A stretch of DNA of 64,000 bases from UBA964 sp037444685 (lineage in GTDB: Bacteria; Pseudomonadota; Gammaproteobacteria; Steroidobacterales; Steroidobacteraceae): positions 21,069 to 85,068 of the forward strand of contig JBBILX010000012.1 of NCBI GenBank assembly GCA_037444685.1, in the 5' to 3' direction. Positions 51,024 to 60,184 of this stretch are shown here, piece after piece; positions within the stretch are counted from its first letter, which is position 1, and every line of letters begins with the position of its first letter. Both the position numbers and the translations under genes were made by a program. Below the pieces are notes generated by a model, which was not told where the DNA came from, ran no database searches, and was given only the letters and a program-made list of their open reading frames with translations.

Positions 51024-51919
51024 CGCGCCGGACGGCACACGGCGCGGTGGCGCTCGCGTTGACCGTGGTGGTCACGCTCGGGCTCGGCGGATGCTCGGCC
51101 GTGCTGTTCGGCGTCGCGAACCTGCCGGCCGATCTGTCAGCAGGCAGCCGCTACCGCGGCCTGGCTTACGGGCCGCACGCGCGCCAGCGGCTCGATGTCT
51201 ACGCGCCCTCGCGCGCCGCGCCGGGTGGGGCGCCGGTGATCGTGTTCTGGTACGGCGGCGGCTGGGTCGATGGCGGGCGCGAACGCTACCGGTTCGTCGG
51301 CGCGGCACTCGCGGCCGAGGGGTTCGTCGCCGTGCTGCCGGACTACCGGCTCTACCCCGAAGTGCGCTTCCCAGCCTTCGTCGAGGACGGGGCGCTCGCG
51401 CTGCATTGGGTGCGGCAGAACGTCGGCCGTTATGGGGGCGATCCGGGCCGGATGTTCGTCATGGGACACTCGGCCGGCGCACACCTTGCTGCGCTTCTGA
51501 CGCTCGACCCTCGCTGGCTGACGGCCGTCGGCGGCCGACCGCAGTGGATCCGCGGGCTGATCGGATTGTCCGGACCCTATGGGCTGGTCGCCGACACGCC
51601 GCTGCTGCAGGCGGTCTTTGCGGCACCGTACTCGCCCGCCGACTGGCAGCCGATCGCGCATGCGAGCGCCAGCGCGCCGCCGGCGCTGCTGATCCACGGT
51701 GTCGTCGACGACATCGTCCGGATCGAGCACAGTGACCGGCTCGCTGCGGCACTGCGCGCGGCGGGCGCGCCCGCAGAGCTGCGGCGCTATGCGCGCGGCA
51801 ACCACGCCGATACGGTCGCGGCGCTGTCGGTGCCTGGCCGGCGCCTCGCGCACACGCTCCGCGACCTCAAGGCTTTCGTCGAGCAAACTTGCGCGTCGCC
51901 CTCACGAGCCGATCGATGA
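51020..51919 (+). CDS. Alpha/beta-hydrolase lipoprotein (esterase-like)
   Basis: The 299-residue product starts at TTG 51020, coupled to the previous gene. A lipoprotein signal (VVVTLGLGGC) places it in the envelope. The fold is that of BD-FAE/carboxylesterase-like hydrolases: oxyanion segment VIVFWYGGGWVDGGRERYRF, nucleophile elbow GHSAGAH, acid in HGVVDDIVRIEHS and His in RGNHADTV. Substrate unknown. It overlaps the convergent proline iminopeptidase gene by 53 bases. Confidence 0.82.
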   Translation: MTRRTAHGAVALALTVVVTLGLGGCSAVLFGVANLPADLSAGSRYRGLAYGPHARQRLDVYAPSRAAPGGAPVIVFWYGGGWVDGGRERYRFVGAALAAEGFVAVLPDYRLYPEVRFPAFVEDGALALHWVRQNVGRYGGDPGRMFVMGHSAGAHLAALLTLDPRWLTAVGGRPQWIRGLIGLSGPYGLVADTPLLQAVFAAPYSPADWQPIAHASASAPPALLIHGVVDDIVRIEHSDRLAAALRAAGAPAELRRYARGNHADTVAALSVPGRRLAHTLRDLKAFVEQTCASPSRADR

Positions 51920-52856
51920 TGCCAGGCTCGAACGCCGAGTGACCGGCATCGGGGACGATCTGCAGTTCCGCCTCCGGCCAGGCGCGGTGCAGGTCCCAGG
52001 CACTCTTCATCGGGCAGACCACGTCGTACCGGCCCTGCACAATCACTGCTGGGATGTGCCGGATCTTCGGCACGTCCTCGAGCAGCTGCTCGGGCGTGCG
52101 CAGGAATCCGCCGTGGATGAAATAATGGCACTCGATCCGCGCGAAGGCCGCGGCGAACTCCGGATCCTCGAACCTGTCGAGATAGTCGGGATTGAGCCGC
52201 AGGAAACTCGTCGCGCCCTCCCAGATCGACCACGCTCGCGCGGCGTCGCGCACGACCGCGGGATCGTCGCTCGTGAGGCGGCGGTAGTAGGCCCGCATCA
52301 GATCGCCGCGCTCCGCCGGCGGAATCGGCTTGACGAAACGCTCGTAGAGGTCCGGGAACAACGCGCCTGCGCCATCGGGCGTCGCGTAGAACCAGCGGAA
52401 CTCCCAGGGGCGGACCAGGAAGATGCCGCGCAGCACGAGCTCCGTGACTCGGTCCGGGTGCGCCTGCGCGTAGGCGAGCGCCAGCGTCGAGCCCCAGGAG
52501 CCGCCAAATACCTGCCACCGCTCGATGCCGAGGTGTGCTCGCAACGCTTCGATGTCGGCGACGAGGTGCCAGGTCGTGTTGTCGACGAGGCTCGCATGCG
52601 GCCGACTCCTGCCGCAGCCGCGCTGGTCGAACAGCACGATCCGGTAACGCGCCGGATCGAAGAATCGCCGCATTCGCGCGTCCGTGCCGCCGCCCGGGCC
52701 GCCGTGCAGGAAGACGACCGGCTTGCCCCGCGGATTGCCGCTCTCTTCCCAGTAGATCTCGTGCAGCGGCGAGACGCGCAGGTGGCCGCTGCGGCGCACC
52801 GCGATTGGGGGATAGAGGCGCAGCCGCGGCGGGCTGCGACCGCGCGCCGCGGCCAT
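51867..52856 (-). CDS. pip: Proline iminopeptidase (S33)
   Basis: The 329-residue product is a cytoplasmic alpha/beta-hydrolase that removes N-terminal proline. Oxyanion loop FLHGGPGGGTD, DQRGCGRS, nucleophile elbow VFGGSWGSTLALAYA, acid in VQGRYDVVCP and His in DAGHSAFEP are all in order, and length is typical of the family. It is on the minus strand directly after the HIT gene. Confidence 0.95.
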   Translation of the reverse strand: MAAARGRSPPRLRLYPPIAVRRSGHLRVSPLHEIYWEESGNPRGKPVVFLHGGPGGGTDARMRRFFDPARYRIVLFDQRGCGRSRPHASLVDNTTWHLVADIEALRAHLGIERWQVFGGSWGSTLALAYAQAHPDRVTELVLRGIFLVRPWEFRWFYATPDGAGALFPDLYERFVKPIPPAERGDLMRAYYRRLTSDDPAVVRDAARAWSIWEGATSFLRLNPDYLDRFEDPEFAAAFARIECHYFIHGGFLRTPEQLLEDVPKIRHIPAVIVQGRYDVVCPMKSAWDLHRAWPEAELQIVPDAGHSAFEPGIIDRLVRATRKFARRKP

Positions 52857-52858
52857 GG

Positions 52859-53203
52859 CTACCGCGCCAGCATCCGGCCCAGCGGTGCGCCGCCGACCAG
52901 GTGCAGGTGCAGGTGGAAGACTTCCTGCCCGCCGTGCGCGTTGCAGTTGACGATCAGCCGGTAGCCGTCCTCGGCGATGCCCTCGCGGCGGGCGAGGTCG
53001 CGCGCAACGATGAACATGTGACCGATCAGCGCCTCATCGGCGTCCTCGACATCGTTGGCGGTCGGGATCGGCTTGTTCGGCACGATCAGGATGTGAACGG
53101 GCGCCTGCGGGCGTATGTCGCGGAAGGCCGTGACGCGGTCGTCGTGATGCAGGATGGTGGCAGGCAGTTCGCGGGCTATGATTCGCTCGAAGATCGTTGG
53201 CAT
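52859..53203 (-). CDS. HIT-family nucleotide-binding protein (HinT-like)
   Basis: The 114-residue product has IFERIIARELPATILHHDDR at the start, PVHILIVPNKPI in the middle, and the HIT triad in FHLHLHLVGG. Such proteins hydrolyse purine nucleoside phosphoramidates. The gap to pip is two bases, so they probably share a transcript. Confidence 0.94.
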   Translation of the reverse strand: MPTIFERIIARELPATILHHDDRVTAFRDIRPQAPVHILIVPNKPIPTANDVEDADEALIGHMFIVARDLARREGIAEDGYRLIVNCNAHGGQEVFHLHLHLVGGAPLGRMLAR

Positions 53204-53285
53204 GGGCGTTCCTCGCGGGCCGCCGACCGGAGCGACCCTGATCGCAACGCTAGCACAGCGCGGCGGCGAGAACAGGGGAGGGCTG

Positions 53286-54797
53286 ATGAAGCGTACGATG
53301 CGCTGGATCCTCGCCGGGCTCGGCGTCCTTGCGCTGCTCGGCGCGGCGGGTTACGCCGTGTACCGCGTCCAGAACCAGCCACCTCAACTGGCGGAACCGA
53401 ACTGGTACGATTACTACCGCAAACACGACCGCACGCCCGTCGGCAAGGTCGGCATCCTGATCACGCAGCTCGTGATGCCCGAGGATTACCGCGCAGCCGA
53501 CTACCACAACATCGCGCTCAAGTCGACGCAGTACATCCCCTGGCCGGTCCGCAACTTCGCGGTTGCCGACCGCGGTGTCGTGCTGCTCGACCGCCGGCGC
53601 TTCTACGAGTTCGAGGCGTTCGAGCCGACGGAGCTCGTCGACCTCCACGGAAGGGATCGCGACGTCGATGGTCTGCGTTACGTCGACAAGTGGCGGCGCG
53701 GCGAAGTGCAGTGGGTGCCGCCGTCAGCCAACGTTCACCTCGACCACGGCTACTTTCTGTTGACAACCCGCAAGCAGGGAGTGCCGACGATCTCGGCGAA
53801 GCTGATGACCAAGGCCAAGGTGTTCTACCACGACCACGGTCTTGCGGGTCACAAGCTGCCGCACGAAGCCGGGATGCGTTCGATCGCGGAGCGGACGATG
53901 GCGCGCATCGAGGCCCGCCACGGGACGATCCCCTGGCGCTTCGTGACGTCGGACCATTTCGGTCTGCTGCGCGATGCCGTGCGCGGCCTCCTCGACGAAG
54001 GCATCGACACGCTGCTGATCGCACCGGCGGTGCCGATCTACTCGCACCACGAGGAATTCAACGGTTCGTTCCGCCATGCGATCCACGAGCTCGAGGAATG
54101 GCAGCAGGACAGCGGACGTCGAGCCGGCAAGCCTCGGGTGAAGGTCGTGCTCGCACCACAGCTCGGCGATTTCCCGATCCTGCGCGAGGCCTACCTCGCA
54201 ATGTTGCGCGACCGTCTCGACTCGCTGCCGACCGGGCCCGACGTGGACGTCAAGGTGGTCGTATCGGTGCATGGCATGCCGTGGGACTTCGTGCCGCACG
54301 AGGCGTGGCTGCAGCTCTCGCCGCCGTATCGTGACGGCATGGTTGCGGACGCGAAGCGCGTGCTCGACGGGTACCGGTTCGGCCGCAAGGAGGTAGTGCT
54401 CGCGCAGGACCATTTCGCCGATCCGGTCAACAATCCGCACGGCCATTACCTGTCGACCCATCAGGCCTTTCTCGACGGCATCGCGGCCCGGTACGACTAC
54501 GTGATAAACCTGCCGATCGAGTTCTTCGCAGAGAACACGGATACCCTGTTCTCGCATGCGATGTTCAACTTCGAGGGATTCCCCGGCTTCGACCGGTACG
54601 AGACGATCGAATACGACGACTGGAACGTGCCGTACACACGCGAGTTCCTCGTCGAGGGCACGCGGATCATCTACAACGGCGTGCCCGTGGGGCGCTACAG
54701 CGAACCGATCGTCGCAGCGCACGTCGCCGCGATCGACAGCGTGCTGAGCCGCGCGCGGCGTCCGGATCGGCTCGCGACCCGCCAGGGCGACCGGTGA
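53286..54797 (+). CDS. Membrane-anchored ferrochelatase-like (class II chelatase fold) protein
   Basis: The 503-residue product (ATG 53286, after GGGGAGGG) has one N-terminal TM anchor (WILAGLGVLALLGAAGYAVY). The rest is a divergent class II chelatase: DTLLIAPAVPIYSHHEEFNG aligns with the PLYPxYS...GS segment of ferrochelatase; VVVSVHGMPWDFV (His-329) with the FSAHGLP catalytic His; PPYRDGMVADAKRVL with GDPY...T; and NLPIEFFAENTDTLF (Glu-416, Asp-419) with PIGFVSDHIETLYE. Ferrochelatases are about 320-370 residues and cytoplasmic-facing; the anchor and length are unusual. Metal and tetrapyrrole are unknown. It is convergent with the zinc operon. Confidence 0.7.
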   Translation: MKRTMRWILAGLGVLALLGAAGYAVYRVQNQPPQLAEPNWYDYYRKHDRTPVGKVGILITQLVMPEDYRAADYHNIALKSTQYIPWPVRNFAVADRGVVLLDRRRFYEFEAFEPTELVDLHGRDRDVDGLRYVDKWRRGEVQWVPPSANVHLDHGYFLLTTRKQGVPTISAKLMTKAKVFYHDHGLAGHKLPHEAGMRSIAERTMARIEARHGTIPWRFVTSDHFGLLRDAVRGLLDEGIDTLLIAPAVPIYSHHEEFNGSFRHAIHELEEWQQDSGRRAGKPRVKVVLAPQLGDFPILREAYLAMLRDRLDSLPTGPDVDVKVVVSVHGMPWDFVPHEAWLQLSPPYRDGMVADAKRVLDGYRFGRKEVVLAQDHFADPVNNPHGHYLSTHQAFLDGIAARYDYVINLPIEFFAENTDTLFSHAMFNFEGFPGFDRYETIEYDDWNVPYTREFLVEGTRIIYNGVPVGRYSEPIVAAHVAAIDSVLSRARRPDRLATRQGDR

Positions 54798-54811
54798 TCG
54801 ATGATCGCCGG
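54791..54811. terminator. Bidirectional hairpin between the chelatase-like gene and the zinc operon
   Basis: CCGGTGATC and GATCGCCGG pair over 9 bp (one G-U) around a GAT loop. It spans the stop codon of the plus-strand gene and lies 9 bases from the last minus-strand gene's stop. No T-tract follows. Confidence 0.4.
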
Positions 54812-54819
54812 GCCGCGCC

Positions 54820-55401
54820 TCAGTACTTGTAGATCTCGACCTTCTCGCCGGCCAGGTGGTAGGCCGCGGCACCGAGGCGCGTCGTCTTGTTCTGCAGCGT
54901 CAGGCGGCCGGTGATCCAGTAGGCATCGTAGATCGACTCGAGTGCGATCCCCTTGGACATGCGCACGTACACGATCTGGTTCGGCGGCGGTGGCGGCACG
55001 TGGATGCAGGCGCCGAAATAGGGCACGAGAAAGAACTCGGACACGAGACCGTCCTTGCCGATGTCCAATGGCACGATGAAGCCCGGCAGCTTGACGTTCT
55101 GGCCGTCGAGCTCCTTGTTGACGCTGAAGTCGAGCACCTGCTGGGCCGCGAGCCCGGCCTCGCCGAGATAGTCGTGCACGGGCGGAGGGGGTCCGGCAGC
55201 GAAGCGCGAACGTGCGTCCTTGGGCAGCAGTTCTTCCCAGTCGAGCTCGAGGGGCACTGCGGCGCTGGACTTGGCGGCCGCGGCCGGTCTCGTGGCGGCA
55301 GGCTTCGCTGCGCCGACCGCGTACGCGGCTCCTGGCAGCGCGAGCATGGCGGCGAATGCGGCCGCGGGCAGCGACAGGCGGAGCCGGGGTCGGATCTTCA
55401 T
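54820..55401 (-). CDS. DUF3299 periplasmic protein of the zinc operon
   Basis: The 193-residue product has a signal peptide (RLSLPAAAFAAMLALPGAAYA), an Ala/Lys-rich stretch, and a DUF3299-type domain: ELDWEELLPKD near residue 52, LPGFIVPLDIGKDGLVSEFF, then VPYFGACIHVPPPPPNQIVY with a Cys-x-His pair that could bind metal. Proteins of this family are typically encoded beside FtsX-like permease/ATPase and DUF2796 genes in Zur-controlled clusters. It is the last gene of that operon here. Confidence 0.85.
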   Translation of the reverse strand: MKIRPRLRLSLPAAAFAAMLALPGAAYAVGAAKPAATRPAAAAKSSAAVPLELDWEELLPKDARSRFAAGPPPPVHDYLGEAGLAAQQVLDFSVNKELDGQNVKLPGFIVPLDIGKDGLVSEFFLVPYFGACIHVPPPPPNQIVYVRMSKGIALESIYDAYWITGRLTLQNKTTRLGAAAYHLAGEKVEIYKY

Positions 55402-55414
55402 CTCGTCTTCGTCC

Positions 55415-56677
55415 TCATATGCGGATGGTCAGACCGTCGGCCAGCGTGTTGCGGTAAGCGCGCCACGCGGGCAACAGCCCCATCAGCAGCGCGGCGCCGA
55501 TGATCGCGCCGAGAATGCCGAGATCGTAAACGTTGAGACCGGCGAGCTGCACGAAAATTCCGTAGCGGTCGGCGAGCAGCGGCCGCACCGCTGCCATGAG
55601 CCCGTAAGTCAGGACGATGCCGAGTCCGACGCCGGCGGTGGCCAGCAGCCCCGCCTCGACGACGAGCAGCGAGAACACGTGCCGGGCACGGGCGCCGACC
55701 GAGCGCAGGATCGCCATCTCGCGGCGGCGCTCGTTGAGGCTGGTCAGGATCGCGGTCAGCATGCCGAGCAGCCCGGCGAGCACCACGAAGGCAGCGACGA
55801 CCATCAGCGCCGTGTCGGCGACGCCGACGAGCTCCCAGAGCTGCGTCAGGGCGACGCCGGGGATGATTGCGAGCAGTGGCTCGAGCCGGTACTCGTTGAT
55901 GGCGCGCTGCATCGTGAAGGTCGTCACCTTCGAGCGCATGCCGACCATGAAGGCCGTGATCGAGTCGGGCGTGAGGTCGCGCGCGCGCGCCTCCTCGGCA
56001 CTGACCCGCTGGCCGGGCAGGGCCTGGACGCCGCTCTGCCAGTCGATGTGGATCGCAGTGATCGCCTCGAGGCTCACGTGCACCGTGCGGTCGACGGGCG
56101 TGCCCGTGCGGGAGAGGATGCCGACGATGCGGAAGGGCTTGTCGTCGTGCCTGGCGAAACTGACGGCGCCGAGTCCGTGCGCGATCACGATCTGCTGGCC
56201 GAGGCGGTAGCCGAGCTGACGGGCGACGTCGGCGCCGAGCACCGCATCGTAGAGGTCGGCGAACGGCTTGCCCGCAGCGAAGGTCAGTTCGCGCTTTCCT
56301 GCGTAGCGATAGTGCCGGAAGTAATCGGCGTTCGTCCCGAGCACCCGGTACCCCCGGTGCGAGTCGCCGAGCGACAGCGGGATCGTCCAGGCGACGTCGG
56401 GATGGCGGGCAATCTTCTGGTAGGTTTCCCAGGAGACGTTTGCGGTGGCGTCGCCGACGCGGAAGACCGAGTAGAGCAGGAGGTTGATGGGACCGGAGCG
56501 GGCGCCGACGATCAGGTCGACGCCGGAGACCGTGCTGGCGAAGCTGTCCTTGGCGGCGACGCGCATCTTCTGCACGCCGAGCAGCAGGGCGACGCTGATT
56601 GCGATGGCCGCCACCGTCAGCAGGGCCGTGACGCGACGGTTCCAGAGCGAGCGCAGCGCGAGGCTCAGCGTCGCCAT
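55415..56677 (-). CDS. ABC transporter permease (FtsX/MacB-like)
   Basis: The 420-residue product has one N-terminal TM helix (VTALLTVAAIAISVALLLGV), a large periplasmic domain, and three C-terminal TM helices (VVAAFVVLAGLLGMLTAI, LLATAGVGLGIVLTYGL, LGILGAIIGAALLMGLLPAW), the layout of the MacB/FtsX class, which usually drives mechanical or lipoprotein work rather than solute uptake. It pairs with the ATPase gene two bases upstream. Confidence 0.9.
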   Translation of the reverse strand: MATLSLALRSLWNRRVTALLTVAAIAISVALLLGVQKMRVAAKDSFASTVSGVDLIVGARSGPINLLLYSVFRVGDATANVSWETYQKIARHPDVAWTIPLSLGDSHRGYRVLGTNADYFRHYRYAGKRELTFAAGKPFADLYDAVLGADVARQLGYRLGQQIVIAHGLGAVSFARHDDKPFRIVGILSRTGTPVDRTVHVSLEAITAIHIDWQSGVQALPGQRVSAEEARARDLTPDSITAFMVGMRSKVTTFTMQRAINEYRLEPLLAIIPGVALTQLWELVGVADTALMVVAAFVVLAGLLGMLTAILTSLNERRREMAILRSVGARARHVFSLLVVEAGLLATAGVGLGIVLTYGLMAAVRPLLADRYGIFVQLAGLNVYDLGILGAIIGAALLMGLLPAWRAYRNTLADGLTIRI

Positions 56678-56679
56678 GC

Positions 56680-57408
56680 TCAGGCGGCGCGTGCGGCGGC
56701 GCGACCGGCGGGCGCGGCGCGGTTTAACTCGGCGAGCGACAGGTCACGGTCGAACAGCGGGCCGAGTGTCGTATCGTGGCTCACGAATACGAGCGTCGAC
56801 CCCTGCTCGCGGCACTCGGCCATCAGCAGTTCGAGGAACTGCCGGCGCGCGTCGTGATCGAGCGACGAAGTCGGCTCATCGGCGATCAGCAGCTCGGGCG
56901 CCCCGAGCAGGGCGCGCGCCGCCGCCACCCGCTGTTGTTGACCAATCGACAGTTCGGTCACGTTGCGCGCCAGGAGCGCGGCCTCGCCGAGACCCAGGGC
57001 GGCGAGCAAGCGCGCGGCCTCGGCGGCGGGCGCGCCGTGGCGCGCGGCACGCTCGGCGCGCCGGCGCGAGAAACGCGCCGGCAGCAGCACGTTGTCGAGG
57101 ACCGAGAGGTAGGGAATCAGGTTGAACATCTGGAACACGAAGCCGACGTGATCGCCGCGAAAGCGATCCCGGGCGCTTGCCCCGAGGTTCGGGAGCTTCG
57201 TGTCAAGCACCCGGATTTCGCCGGCAGCCGGGGTCAGGACGCCGCCGAGCAGCCCGAGTAGCGTGCTCTTGCCACTGCCGCTCGGGCCGCGCAGGAACAG
57301 CCGCTCGCCGCGGGCCACGACGAGCCGCTCGATGTCGAGCAGCAGCGGCTTGCCCGGCCATGCGAAGCGCATGGCTTCCAGCGCGATGGCGGCCTGCCCG
57401 TTCGTCAT
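56680..57408 (-). CDS. ABC transporter ATPase (LolD/MacB-like)
   Basis: The 242-residue product has Walker A GPSGSGKSTLLGLLGG, the Q-loop region FVFQMFNLIPYLSVLDNVLL, signature LSIGQQQRVAAARALL, Walker B LLIADEPTSSLD and the H-loop VFVSHDTTL. The signature's LSIGQ is a small change from LSGGQ. It partners the permease downstream and lies in the zinc operon. Confidence 0.93.
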   Translation of the reverse strand: MTNGQAAIALEAMRFAWPGKPLLLDIERLVVARGERLFLRGPSGSGKSTLLGLLGGVLTPAAGEIRVLDTKLPNLGASARDRFRGDHVGFVFQMFNLIPYLSVLDNVLLPARFSRRRAERAARHGAPAAEAARLLAALGLGEAALLARNVTELSIGQQQRVAAARALLGAPELLIADEPTSSLDHDARRQFLELLMAECREQGSTLVFVSHDTTLGPLFDRDLSLAELNRAAPAGRAAARAA

Positions 57409-57438
57409 GCCGCCACTGTAACCGATCCGGCGGCCCCT

Positions 57439-58041
57439 TCAGCGCAGCGCGATACGCTCGTCGGCGCGGGTCGCGCGCACGCTGTTCTGCAGGTCGGTCG
57501 TCACCACGTTGACGGTCAGCTCGGTCACGTCGCGCAGCCGGCGCAGCGCCCAGACCTCGACCCAGGCCAGCGCAGCCGGATTGGTGCAGCGGAATCTCGC
57601 GCTCGCCCGGTAGTCGGCGTGCGCAGACTCGTCGTCGCCGTGTTTGTGTTCGTGCTCGTGATCGTGGTCGTGAGCATCCTTGCCGGCGTCGGGGCCCTTC
57701 GCTTCGCGCCACTGCGGCGCGGTCACGCTCGCCTCGAGGCGGCGGCAGCCGGCAGCAGCCGGCACGCCGAGCAGCGAACGGCCGGAGCCCAGCCAGTTGG
57801 CGGCGTCGCCGACCACGGTGCGCTCGGCCGCGTCGCGGGGCGGGCGCTCGAAGCCGACCACGTTGATGGCGGGCGCCTCCATCTCGACCGAGAGCAGGTT
57901 GCCTTCGAGCGCGAGGTTCACCGTGACCTGCCCGTGCACGTGTTTGCCCTCCTGCCTGAATTCCTGCGCCGCCGAGGGCGCGGCGGCGATGGTGGCGCTG
58001 GCGAGCAGCAGGCCTGCGAGGCGGTGAGGGATCTGCGACAT
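57439..58041 (-). CDS. DUF2796 (ZrgA-like) His-rich periplasmic zinc-binding protein
   Basis: The 200-residue product starts at ATG 58041 and has a signal peptide (HRLAGLLLASATIAAAPSAA). The mature part begins with GKHVHGQVTVNLALEG, typical of DUF2796, and has a His/Asp/Glu-rich loop DAHDHDHEHEHKHGDD near residue 125 that should bind zinc. In Vibrio cholerae, ZrgA of this family belongs to the Zur-regulated ZrgABCDE zinc import system. It lies between the TonB receptor and the ABC genes. Confidence 0.87.
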   Translation of the reverse strand: MSQIPHRLAGLLLASATIAAAPSAAQEFRQEGKHVHGQVTVNLALEGNLLSVEMEAPAINVVGFERPPRDAAERTVVGDAANWLGSGRSLLGVPAAAGCRRLEASVTAPQWREAKGPDAGKDAHDHDHEHEHKHGDDESAHADYRASARFRCTNPAALAWVEVWALRRLRDVTELTVNVVTTDLQNSVRATRADERIALR

Positions 58042-58063
58042 GTCAGGGCTCTCCGTGGCGGAG

Positions 58064-60142
58064 TCAGAAATCGAAACGCACTCCCAAGCCGAGCGCACGG
58101 CCGGGCAGCGGCGCGAAGTCCTTGAGCGGCGACGCATGCCGCCGCGCTTCCTCGTCGAGCAGATTAGCGCCCCGGACGAACAGCGTCATCGGCCGATCGG
58201 CCACGCGGGCGCGCCATGACAGGTCGACGTCGACGAGCGTGTAGGCGTCGGTGGGCAATTCCGCGGCGGCGACCCGATCCTGGGTGTCGTTCCAGACGGC
58301 ACGCAGCTCGATCCCGAGCGGGCCGCGTTCGAAGCCCAGCGAGGCACCGAGCCGCAGTGGCGGAATCTGCGGCAGCGGCGCGCCGGCACCATCCTCGGCC
58401 CGTACGTAGTCACCGAAAGCCCGCACGGACCAGCGGCCGAGTGCAGATTCGGGCCCTCGCCAGACGAGTTCGGCCTCGAGGCCGCTGAAGCGCGCGTCGG
58501 TGGCGGAGTAGACGACGACCGGCAGACCGTCCTCGATCGCACCGGTCGGTGCGGCGTAGATGTAGTCGCTGTAATCGCTGACGAAGGCGCTGACCGACGC
58601 AGTCAGCGGCCCGGCGGTCGCATGCAGACCGGCGTCGATGCCGAGCGCGCGCTCGGTGCCGAGATCGGCGTCGCCGATCTCAAACCGGCGCACCGCGATG
58701 TGTGGACCATCGGCGAACAGCTCGGTCGCGGTGGGGTGGCGCTCGGTCGAACTGAGGTTGGCCGTCACGCGCCAGCCGTCGGCGGCCCGCCAGATCAGCC
58801 CCGCCGAGGCGCTGAACGCGTCATCGTCGTAGGCGCGGGCGGCACCGGGCAGGTCGATCTGCTGCCGTTCGAGCCGCGCCCCCAGCTCCGCGGTCAAGGT
58901 GCCGAAGCCGCGCTCCTCGAACAGGAACAGGCCGAGGTTGCGCGTGACCGATGGCGGCACGAAGGCCTCTGCACCGATGGCGTCGAGATCGAGGTCGCGC
59001 CATTGCAAGCCGAACACGCCGCGCCAGCCCGCCAGCGGCTGGTGCTCGGCGGCCGCGCGCGCATCGAGTCCGCGCTGCAGGTAGATCGTGCCGACTTCGC
59101 CGCGGGGTTCGATTTCGGCATGCTCATAGTCATTGAACCCGGCGCGCAGCTGCAGCGTCGCGATGCCGGCGAACGGCTCGCGCAGGTCGGCATCGAGGTC
59201 CCAGCGCGTCTGCGCCATGTCGAGGTAGATGCCGTCGCCGTCGCGGACTCGCGCCGCGGCGATCGGGACGGGGCCCTCGCCGAGAGGCTGGTCGCCGCCG
59301 CCGTCTTCGCCTTCTTCCCCTTCCTCCTCGCCTGGTCCCGGTATCTCGTACTGCGTGTCGAAGCGCGAGAACGACAGACCGACGTGGCCCCAGTCACCGA
59401 CGCGCGACAGTCCAATGCCTCCGCCGCGCGTCTCCGAGGCCGAGTTCGCGAGCCGCCCCGCGGTTTCCTCCGGTTCGCGCAGCGCGTCGATCGTGGCGAA
59501 GCCCGGGATGCCGACATCGTCCGTCGTGCGCCGGTGCAGGTCGGTCTGCAGCCGCCACGGGCGCGTGCCGAACTCGGCCTGGGCCGCGACCGCGCGTTCG
59601 ACGAGGGCTGAGTTGCCCCGCAGTTCGATGGCGCCGCGGAACGGCCGGTCGGACGGCGCGCGCGGAATGCGGCGCGTGACCACGTTCACGAGGCCGGCTG
59701 ACGCGGAATTGCCGAACAGCAATGTCGCTGGTCCGCGGACGACCTCGACGCGCTCGGCGATCAGCGGGTCGATCGTCACGGCGTGGTCGTTCGACAGTGC
59801 CGAGGCATCGAGCGCGTCGCCGCCGTCCTGATACATCTGCACGCGTTCGCCGCCGATGCCGCGGATGACGGGACGGCTCGACTGCGGACCGAACCAGGTC
59901 GCGCTGACCCCCGGTTGCTGGGCGAGGGTCTCGCCGAGACTCGCAGCGCGCTCCCGCAACAGCGCGTCGCCGTCGACCGCGAGCACCGGCTGGGCCGTCT
60001 CGAGCATGGTCTCGCGCAACGGCGTAGCCGTGATCACGATCTCGGCGAGCGTGTCCTGTGCCGGGGTAGCGGCGGCGCCAAAGATCAGCAGGCTTGCAGG
60101 CAGCAGCAAGCAGGGTCGGATGGACGGGTGCGAGTCGGGCAA
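58064..60142 (-). CDS. TonB-dependent receptor, probable zinc receptor (ZnuD-like)
   Basis: The 692-residue product starts at TTG 60142, chosen because GGAGG lies eight bases upstream; six more codons are open before it. After a signal peptide (SIRPCLLLPASLLIFGAAAT) come AEIVITATPLRETM, the plug (RPVIRGIGGERVQMYQDGGD, RVEVVRGPATLLFGNSASAG) and a barrel ending LGLGVRFDF. An acidic loop (GEEEGEEGEDGGGD, near residue 280) is a plausible metal-capture site. The Zur box over its promoter and the His-rich DUF2796 protein downstream point to zinc; another metal cannot be excluded. Confidence 0.88.
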   Translation of the reverse strand: MPDSHPSIRPCLLLPASLLIFGAAATPAQDTLAEIVITATPLRETMLETAQPVLAVDGDALLRERAASLGETLAQQPGVSATWFGPQSSRPVIRGIGGERVQMYQDGGDALDASALSNDHAVTIDPLIAERVEVVRGPATLLFGNSASAGLVNVVTRRIPRAPSDRPFRGAIELRGNSALVERAVAAQAEFGTRPWRLQTDLHRRTTDDVGIPGFATIDALREPEETAGRLANSASETRGGGIGLSRVGDWGHVGLSFSRFDTQYEIPGPGEEEGEEGEDGGGDQPLGEGPVPIAAARVRDGDGIYLDMAQTRWDLDADLREPFAGIATLQLRAGFNDYEHAEIEPRGEVGTIYLQRGLDARAAAEHQPLAGWRGVFGLQWRDLDLDAIGAEAFVPPSVTRNLGLFLFEERGFGTLTAELGARLERQQIDLPGAARAYDDDAFSASAGLIWRAADGWRVTANLSSTERHPTATELFADGPHIAVRRFEIGDADLGTERALGIDAGLHATAGPLTASVSAFVSDYSDYIYAAPTGAIEDGLPVVVYSATDARFSGLEAELVWRGPESALGRWSVRAFGDYVRAEDGAGAPLPQIPPLRLGASLGFERGPLGIELRAVWNDTQDRVAAAELPTDAYTLVDVDLSWRARVADRPMTLFVRGANLLDEEARRHASPLKDFAPLPGRALGLGVRFDF

Positions 60143-60184
60143 GGTCAGGTCCTCCAGCAAGTCGGCACGGTACGGATATAATAT

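Noticed and set aside
51867..51919. Frameshift or misassembly at the esterase/pip junction
   Set aside because: The 53-base tail-to-tail overlap leaves both proteins with complete, sensible C-termini, so it is a normal convergent overlap.
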